64,000 nt of DNA, from NCBI GenBank assembly GCA_025267735.1, contig CM046304.1:13454001-13518000 (forward strand), written 5' to 3'. Of the stretch, positions 57,700 through 64,000 are shown piece by piece. The position numbers were made by a program, and so were the translations under genes. The first letter of the stretch is position 1; each line of letters opens with the position of its first letter. The stretch is from Mactra quadrangularis. Taxonomy: Eukaryota > Mollusca > Bivalvia > Venerida > Mactridae. The notes below the pieces were generated by a model that was not told the origin of the DNA, made no database searches, and worked only from the letters and a program-made list of their open reading frames with translations.

Positions 57700-58465
57700 A
57701 ACTTTTATTATGTGATATAGAAAAGGGCAAAATTATCATTTTTATGATGTGATATAGAAAAGGGCAAAATTATCACTTTTATTATGTGAAATAGAAAAGG
57801 GCAAAATTATCATTTTCATTATGTGATATAGAAAAGGGCAAAATTATCATTTTTATTATGTGATACAGAAAAGGGCAAAATTATCATTTTTATTATGTGA
57901 TATAGAAAAGGGCAAAAATTTTCATTTTTATTATGTGATGTAGAAAAGGGCAAAATTATCATTTTTATTATGTGATATAGAAAAGAGCAAAATAATCATT
58001 TTTTATGTGAATTAGAAAAGGGCAAAATTATCATTTTTTATGTGATATAGAAAAGGGCAAAATTATCATTTTTATTATGTGATATAGTCTAGAACAGGGC
58101 AAAATTATCATTTTTATGTGATATAGAAAAGGGCAAAATTATCATTTTTATTATGTGATATAGTCTAGAAAAGGGCAAAATTATCATTTTTATTATGTGA
58201 TATAGAAAAGGGCAAAATTATCATTTTTTATGTGATATAGAAAAGGGCAAAATTATCATTTTTATTATGTGATATAGTCTAGAAAAGGGCAAAATTATCA
58301 TTTTTATTATGTGATATAGAAAAGGGCAAAATTATCATTTTTATTATGTGATATAGTCTAGAAAAGGGCAAAATTATCATTTTTATTATGTGATATAGTC
58401 TAGAAAAGGGCAAAATTATCATTTTTATTATGTGATATAGTCCAGAAAAGGGCAAAATTATCAAC
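57700..58465. repeat. 37/42-bp minisatellite (AAAAGGGCAAAATTATCATT)
   Basis: About 19 units of GATATAGAAAAGGGCAAAAT plus TATCATTTTTATTATGT (37 bp). A 42-bp variant carries an extra TCTAG after GATATAG (from 58080 on, alternating with the short form), and some units lack ATT. The array is bounded by CACTAGCCGAAC on the left and CAACTAGCCTGACC on the right, the ends of the dispersed family seen at 12372, 16380 and 31860. It therefore grew inside a copy of that family. Confidence 0.96.
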
Positions 58466-58848
58466 TAGCCTGACCATAATATCAAAAAGAAGTAATTTTC
58501 ATAAGCCTGAATTATTTTCAATAAAATGTGCATCAGGCTAGTGGGTTAGGGGATATGACTGAAACTATCTCTAGCATAAATGCTAGTTCTTTTATGTTTT
58601 ACTTAAAATGAACTTTTCTAGAGAACTCATTAAATATTACATTAGAAATGCATAAAAAATTCGTATGTGGGTAATTCTACACTTAATGAAAAAAAAAAAC
58701 ACACATAAAAACTACAGTTATGTAAAAAACTGCATTAAATACAGAGGTCCACAAGGAAAATTGGAATTTTTCAAATGTGTAGCCTCATTAATTGAAGTTG
58801 TTATCATTATCAATATTATTCTTATTATCATTTTTATTATCATTATCA
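58466..58848. other. TGFBRAP1 intron with a repeat tail
   Basis: 58735-58850 contains AATTGGAATTTTTCAAATGT, GTAGCCTCATTAATTGAAG and an (ATT)-rich tail. The same tail type (CAAATGTGTAGCCTCGTTAA, ATAAAGTC, ATT repeat) is at 63645-63700, the 3' end of some retroposed family. Confidence 0.6.
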
Positions 58849-59745
58849 TGGATTCTATATAACAGGGATTAGTAAAAAGTGCTTTTTTTTAATTTTCACA
58901 GTCGTCACTGTCTATAACTGGCTGAAGCAGGCTGTACAAACTTTTCCAGAGTTTAAAAACTTGATTTATGTTTTTATACATGTCTTCCATGCAACTTGTG
59001 AATGTTTCTGAAGATTTGTCAAAAACATTTTTGCAATTATGTCCAAAAATATGACTTTAGGTGATATAAAATAGGGGTGTAACGGTTAACCGATATACCG
59101 GTTTATATTGCAATACGACTTCTGACAGTTTTTAACTGGTTCGTTTTTCCCTGAACCGGTTTTTCTATATAGTTATGTTCCATACTGATCCGTTATATCA
59201 GAGTCTGAAATTTAGGTGTTAGAATAAATGTGTAAATGTGTTCGGAAACTTAAAATATTTTTGGTAAATTAGAGAATAATAATCTTTGAAAGTCCATTCA
59301 AACCCTTTTTTCTAACTTATTCAAACATTTGCGTAATTCGGTATATCATTTGAAAATACAAACATCTATGTACAATGTTGATCAAATTAAGGCGTTGCAC
59401 GTGCATTAATTCATGCTATGCATGTATGCGCAAAGAATAATATGTATAGCAATATATTGCAATATATTGCAATACGGGTTTCGTGTATTGCAATATATTG
59501 CAATACGGTTTTAACCATATTGTTACACCCCTAATATAAAATGGGGCTGAAAATGGCAGATGGGCGGGAAAATGCATTATTTTGTGAAACAGTCTGTGAG
59601 CGTAATTTACCTCAAAATCATCTAGAAACACTATCTTTCTTTAAAGTTGTAATACTTGTTTTCCGTATTGACCAAAATAATAGGGACAACAGTAAATTTG
59701 ATGAAAATCTATTACATTTACTTATGGTTACAAATCCCTGTTATT
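58849..59745. mobile_element. Transposon with CAGGGATT ends, copy 2, split by a hAT element
   Basis: The left part (58850-59071) and right part (59534-59745) together match the intact copy at 51072-51569: GATTCTATATAACAGGGATT at the left, ACAAATCCCTGTTAT at the right, and shared TCACAGTCGTCACTGTCTAT, AAAATGGCAGATGGGCGGGA. The insertion point is inside GTGATATAAAAT. Confidence 0.9.
59072..59533. mobile_element. hAT element nested in the previous transposon
   Basis: Begins TAGGGGTGTAACGGTTAA and ends ATTGTTACACCCCTA, with perfect 8-bp duplication ATATAAAA at 59064-59071 and 59534-59541. TAGGGGTGTAAC is a widespread hAT end. The 462-bp interior has repeated GCAATACG/ATATTGCAATA motifs and no transposase frame. 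Confidence 0.94.
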
Positions 59746-59789
59746 ATACACGTTTTGTAGTAGGTTATTTAAGAGACTAGATTTCTTAC

Positions 59790-59901
59790 CTTTCCATATA
59801 ATATTGCACATTCAGCATGCATGTCTTGTTCTTTAGCTTTACCAAGTATTAATTGTACACGATATAAACTAGACATTTGTAACATATGTCTTAATTTAGA
59901 T
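59790..59901 (-). CDS. TGFBRAP1: TGFBRAP1 exon (37 residues)
   Basis: Acceptor GTACTTATTTTCAG, 112 bases, donor GTAAGA. The first base completes an Arg codon. The peptide SKLRHMLQMSSLYRVQLILG, KAKEQDMHAECAILYGK ends in phase 0. R-x-x-LQ-x-S-x-LYR-x-x-x-ILG and E-[CR]-AILYGKL-x-x-HEKAL (across the next junction) are core Vps39/TGFBRAP1 signatures. Confidence 0.95.
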
Positions 59902-60455
59902 CTGAAAATAAGTACATGAAAATATCATTAAATAAAACATTGAACTCTGGTATGTGCAAAATTAACTGAATATTCCCTATTAAGCATCACCCCGGGGCAT
60001 TATATTTTAAAGGGGACTAATAAAGAGTATTTAAAAAATGGTGAATTTACAAATTATGCAATTTTTTTCTCTCAAAAAAATAGGGGGGATTTATTAGGGA
60101 AAATAATTATGGTACTGCTGTATTTCCTGCATTCTTGTACATGAAAGTTTGGTGAAATCATATAGGGTGTAATGACATTTTAAAAATCACAATTAAGCAC
60201 TTCATTACTTATAAGCCAGCTCTGAAACATATCATATTAACCAACAAGATTATTTTTCAAATCTTACATAGATACAATGTAACTTCAACTTAACTAATGA
60301 CCAATAAAGCACGGCCAATATTGCTCAATGTCAAAGATCAGAAAGCTAGAAAGTCCCTATCTCACTGCAAAAAAAATATAGAGATGAACTGACAAAGTTT
60401 TCCAAAGATTAAAAAAAAAATACAAATACTGGGAAAAAAAGAAAAACTAAGTTAC
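59902..60455. other. TGFBRAP1 intron with a CCCCGGGGCATT repeat copy
   Basis: 59968-60120 (ATTCCCTATTAAGCATCACC, CCGGGGCATTATATTTT, then AGGGGGGATTTATTAGGG) is related to 40018-40400. Otherwise unannotated. Confidence 0.6.
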
Positions 60456-60556
60456 CTGGCCATGTCTATTTGTTCCTTTTTTATATTATTTGTTTTCATA
60501 AGTTGTAAAACGTTGTCTAAATATAGCACAGCTAAATGTGTATGATATTTTTCTTT
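60456..60556 (-). CDS. TGFBRAP1: TGFBRAP1 exon (33 residues)
   Basis: Acceptor TATATTTTACAG, 101 bases, donor GTAACT. The peptide KEKYHTHLAVLYLDNVLQLM, KTNNIKKEQIDMA ends with AG of an Arg codon. [KE]-x-YHTHLA-x-LY is one of the most conserved strings in TGFBRAP1, where it marks the end of the EYL helix region of the Vps39_1 domain. Confidence 0.95.
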
Positions 60557-60706
60557 CTGTAAAATATAAAATTTGATATATATGTACACAAAATTAATAA
60601 ATTCTGGCTTGATTAACCAAGCAAACTAAGATTTTTTTTCATCCTGATCATGTCATAAGAGAACGATTTTTTTTTTAACAGCCTACTCAACACATATTTA
60701 GGTCCT
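60557..60706. other. TGFBRAP1 intron, no feature recognised
   Basis: AT-rich, poly-T runs only. Confidence 0.5.
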
Positions 60707-60896
60707 AAATATGACGGCCAACTCTTCCTATTATAGGTTTCCTGGACACTTTTCTTTCACCAGTAATAACTTACCCTACCACGAGGCCGACAACTCATGT
60801 ATAGGGTATGACCTACTGTGACCGGGCTCGAACCTGCATTCTCCAGATTCGAAGTCAGACATGCTAACCACTACGCCACGGCTGCGGCTGCATCAA
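60707..60896 (-). mobile_element. tRNA-derived SINE, reverse copy of the 22762 family
   Basis: Complement of the head (GACATGCTAACCACTACGCC A-box; CGGGCTCGAACCTGC B-box) and of the body (CTCATGTATAGGGTATGACC, ACCACGAGGCCGACAACTCA, TTTCCTGGACACTTTTC). The copy matches 22762-22950 closely. Confidence 0.9.
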
Positions 60897-62202
60897 AGAG
60901 CATTTGATAATACTTTTACGGCTACATTTTTTTTGTATTGATTGATTAGGAAGCAGACTCTAAAGTGTAATATACAGTAAAGGTAAATCTAGAAAGTGCG
61001 CTTAAAGCCTGCTTCCATATTTATGCAAAGCCAACTTAACAATTCTTGTACGATAAACCCTAATCATTGAAATCATCTTCAGACAGGAGATCCCTCACAG
61101 TATCCATTTTCACTTAGTAGGGCTCTATATCGGTCAGAATGATTGATACGATATTAGTATCGATACAAAATAATCAATATTCGATATATCATATGATATT
61201 TTAATAATATATACATTTTTTATGTAAAAAAGCGAAACAGTGTTGTTTTATTCATTTATTTTAATTGTAGTAGCACCATACTACTAAATGCACTGTCAAA
61301 TTAATACTTTAAATGTTAAAGTATATGACTTTTGCATATTTTAAGAAATATCATTGTATTCAGTGAGTATGGGGTTAGACATGATCTTTCTGCTGAAAGG
61401 ATGTCTCCTGAGGTTGAAATTACCTGTTCAGAAGTTACAGAACTGGCCTGAGCATTGAGCAACCAAATATTAAGCAGCTAATTGAGCACAAATGTAGGAG
61501 TCTATATACTGATTTCTTTTTAAAAGAAAATGATAAGGATGTTTTGTCATGTTTATGCAAACTTTCAATTGTTTATTCCATAGAAAGCTTCTGCTGTTAA
61601 CGGAAGAAACTGAATGGTCATCATCATCACTTAAAAAAGCCCCCATCAGTGTTTTGGCTCTCTTATGTGATGGTTCACCAATTTTACTTTAGTTTATCAC
61701 TTAGTACTGAATGTTGGTTCCCTGACTAATTGAAAACGAAAGTACATATAAAGGACATTCTAACAGCAACAGTTACTTCCCTTTGATTGAAAGGAACAAA
61801 ACATGATGTAACCGGATTAAGTCGTTTGTGTAAAGGAATGTCATATTATGAGATTGTTCGTCAACAGATTAGTTCATAAAGAACCGGAAGCAGTAGAATC
61901 AATGACGTGGTTGAGTAGAATGTTGACTCGGCGATACAAAATATCAAGTGATTTGCAGGCCTTGGATTTTACTTGTATGGCTGTCATTGATTGATATTTT
62001 GTTCGATACGGAAACGTTTGATCCGATATATCTATCGAACCTACAATAGTGGTATTCAATATATAAATTTCTCGTCAAGAAAAATTAAAACCCAAAATCT
62101 CTTGATCCCTAAGCCTGTGGCCACAATTTGATTATGCCAGAAGAGGAGAGCAACCTCTATAGTTGTGAAATAAAGTATTATACACTATATACACAATAGT
62201 AC
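60897..62202. other. TGFBRAP1 intron with a GATACGATATT-rich segment
   Basis: At 61120-61210, TAGGGCTCTATATCGG, then ATTGATACGATATTAGTATC, GATACAAAATAATC and related sequence resembles the left end of a hAT element. A partly inverted CGATACGG/ATCCGATATATC segment lies at 61995-62045, but no matching TAGGGCTC right end or duplication is present. The rest is unannotated. Confidence 0.45.
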
Positions 62203-62337
62203 CTCTAGTTTTTTCTGAAAGACAAGATATTCTAAGTATGTAACAACAGCTTGAGGAAATCTATGTAAATAATCTATCACAGTATCTGGACGTAATCTTT
62301 CTGATGGTGGCTCCTGAGACGGTCTCTCTGTAAATAT
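62203..62337 (-). CDS. TGFBRAP1: TGFBRAP1 exon (45 residues), first one in the window
   Basis: Acceptor ATTATTTTATTGTCAG, 135 bases, donor GTACTA; phase 0 at both ends. It reads IFTERPSQEPPSERLRPDTV, IDYLHRFPQAVVTYLEYLVF, QKKLE and joins directly to KEKYHTH. IFTE-x at the start, the DTVI-x-[YF]L turn and YLEYL-[VI] are the expected start of the Vps39_1 region. A second AG nine bases downstream (62328) would give a shorter exon lacking IFT; the conserved IFTE favours 62337. The remaining ~550 residues of the protein (CNH domain and on) must lie beyond base 64000. Confidence 0.93.
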
Positions 62338-63196
62338 CTGACAATAAAATAATAACATTTGTTTTAATATCTGACAATAAAATAATAACATTTGTTTTAA
62401 TATCTGACAATAAAATAATAACATTTGTTTTAATATCTGACAATAAAATAATAACATTTGTTTAAACATCTGACAATAAAATAATAACATTTGTCATAAT
62501 ATCTGACAATAAAATAATAACATTTGTTTTAATATCTGACAATAAAATAATAACATTTGTTTTCATATATGACAATAAAATAATAACATTTGTTTTAATA
62601 TCTGACAATAAAATCATAACATTTGTTATATTATCTGACAATAAAATAATAACATTTGTTTTAATATCTGACAATAAAATAGTAACATTTGTTTAAATAT
62701 CTGACAATAAAATAGTAACATTTGTTTTAATATCTGACAATAAAATAATAACATTTGTTACAATATCTGACAATAAAATAATAACATTTGTTATAATATC
62801 TGACAATAAAATAATAACATTTGTTTTAATATCTGACAATAAAATAGTAACATTTATCTTAATATCTGACAATAAAATGATAACATTTGTTATAATATCT
62901 GACAATAAAATAATAACATTTGTCATAATATCTGACAATACAATAATAACATTTGTTACAATATCTGACAATACAATAATAACATTTGTTATAATATCTG
63001 ACAATAAAATAATAACATTTGTTATATCTGACAATAAAATAATAACATTTGTTATAATATCTGACAATACAATAATAAAATAATAACATTTGTTATAATA
63101 TCTGACAATAAAATAATAACATTTGTTATAATATCTGACAATAAAATAATAACATTTGTTATAATATCTGACAATAAAATAATAACATTTGTTAGT
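62338..63196 (-). repeat. 33-bp minisatellite made of TGFBRAP1 splice-acceptor copies
   Basis: About 26 units of ATCTGACAATAAAATAATAA plus CATTTGTTTTAAT (+ strand), near identical. Variants GTTATAAT, GTCATAAT, GTTACAAT and GTTTAAAT occur in the last block, AATAGT or ACAATA in the middle. In the transcript direction each unit reads TTATTTTATTGTCAG then ATATT. That is the same acceptor and first five exon bases as the real exon start at 62337. The array ends at the exon and the real acceptor is part of its last unit. Confidence 0.97.
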
Positions 63197-63251
63197 GAAA
63201 GCAATAAAGTGATATTACTTTGAATACCTTAAATGGAAATTTCAACTAGTG

Positions 63252-63474
63252 ATACCCCCGCCAAAATCTAAAAATATGCGACAAACAGGAAGTAGATGAG
63301 CAAGGAGCATGAAATCGCTTTACACCACATGGGACTATGGGATGAAGCAATATGCAAAGTATTAGGCTGCTGCATGTTATAGTTGCTGAGAAAACTGCGA
63401 CGGAAATTTCGTAACGGACGCACGGACGGACAAGGGTAAAACAGTATACCCCCCTCTTCTTCGAAGCGGGGGTA
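63252..63474. mobile_element. Short element with ATACCCCCGC ends
   Basis: Begins ATACCCCCGCCAAAA and ends GCGGGGGTAT, with a terminal hairpin at the right (GTATACCCCCCT, CTTCTTCGAAG, CGGGGGTATA). The interior includes GAGAAAACTGCGACGGAAAT, TTCGTAACGGACGCACGGAC. It is about 223 bp and non-coding. I have the impression that similar sequences are common in bivalve and gastropod genomes. Confidence 0.75.
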
Positions 63475-64000
63475 TAATAAGTGTAAAATGGTCTTTGCCC
63501 ACTGGAAATATTTATTCTTTTATTTCAGGCTTCTGCTACTTTTTATCATTTCACTTACTTTTCAATTTGTTAATTCATTATATGTTTTTCACTATGTAAA
63601 TAACTTGTACATGTTTTTCCAGAGGCTCGCAGGGAAGATTGGATTTATCCAAATGTGTAGCCTCGTTAAATAAAGTCTTAATTATTATTATTATTAAAGT
63701 AAGTTATTATCTCCCTTTTGATATCAAAATAATGTTATTTTTAATTTGTCCAAACAAAATAAATTCAATATAATCTAAAAATCTTAAGTGGCAAAAATGT
63801 AAGTTATACAATGTAAAGAAATGCTCCAGTTTTCCAATATTGTTTCTGTGGTCATAAGTATACATATGTAGCAGGGAAATTCTACATTAAATATTATTTG
63901 AATAAAAAATACCTTACAGTCGGAGTTACAGAAACAATTGGGAACACAATATTGAAATTTGGAATTTCATCATGCATAATATAAAATTTATATTGTAAGA
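63475..64000. other. TGFBRAP1 intron up to the right edge
   Basis: 63640-63705 carries a retroposon-like 3' end (CAAATGTGTAGCCTCGTTAA, ATAAAGTC, (ATT)n). No further TGFBRAP1 exon is recognised to base 64000. Confidence 0.6.

Noticed and set aside
61119..62050. A complete hAT element starting TAGGGCTCTATATCGG
   Set aside because: No matching right end and no 8-bp duplication could be found, so only a fragment or chance similarity is supported.
62338..63196. CRISPR-like regular 33-bp array
   Set aside because: There are no unique spacers; the whole 33-bp unit repeats and is derived from an intron/exon boundary.
63912..64000. Possible further exon at the right edge (minus strand ...FCNSDCK before GTATTT)
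   Set aside because: The frame has a stop about 50 bases upstream with no AG acceptor in between, and the peptide does not fit the TGFBRAP1 region expected before IFTE.

Overview
This is an AT-rich eukaryotic window: GT-AG introns, exons of 50-200 bases, long introns, and many short DNA transposons (MITEs), tRNA-derived SINEs and minisatellites. It is almost certainly from an invertebrate animal. The repeat style (tRNA-headed SINEs, a short element ending in ATACCCCCGC, hAT MITEs starting CAGGGGCGGATCC) resembles molluscan genomes; that assignment is inference. Nearly all open frames of 60-270 residues here are chance frames or frames through tandem repeats and are not genes. No tRNA, rRNA, CRISPR array or bacterial-type feature was found.

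Two genes are visible, arranged tail to tail. On the + strand is the 3' end of an unrecognised gene: an internal exon (13053-13108) followed by two alternative last exons, 19802-19972 and 45665-45832. Both start in the phase the internal exon leaves, both end in a stop, and their last ~35 residues are recognisably homologous, so they look like duplicated, mutually exclusive C-termini. On the - strand, seven exons between 62337 and 52339 encode about the last 300 residues of TGFBRAP1 (the Vps3/Vps39-family subunit of the CORVET endosomal tethering complex), ending in the zinc-binding Vps39_2 tail. Its upstream exons lie beyond base 64000. All seven exons join in phase.

The rest is repeats. Bases 1-13052 (intron of the + gene) hold a 46/49-bp minisatellite at the left edge, SINEs, two hAT elements with perfect 8-bp target duplications (one with a broken BED zinc finger) and a 41-bp minisatellite. 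The intron 13109-19801 and the 19973-45664 interval hold MITEs, SINEs, a foldback element, a 1.2-kb and a 3.05-kb TA-flanked inverted-repeat element; the last ends 28 bases before the second terminal exon. Bases 45833-52338 separate the two genes and hold MITEs and a 42-bp minisatellite. The TGFBRAP1 introns hold a TATGG microsatellite, a 37-bp minisatellite, a nested pair of transposons and a 33-bp minisatellite.

The most notable observation is that the 33-bp minisatellite at 62338-63196 is made of copies of the splice acceptor of the TGFBRAP1 exon it abuts, so about 26 decoy 3' splice sites precede the real one. The second is the pair of homologous alternative terminal exons, the distal one wrapped in transposon ends that may supply its poly(A) signal.
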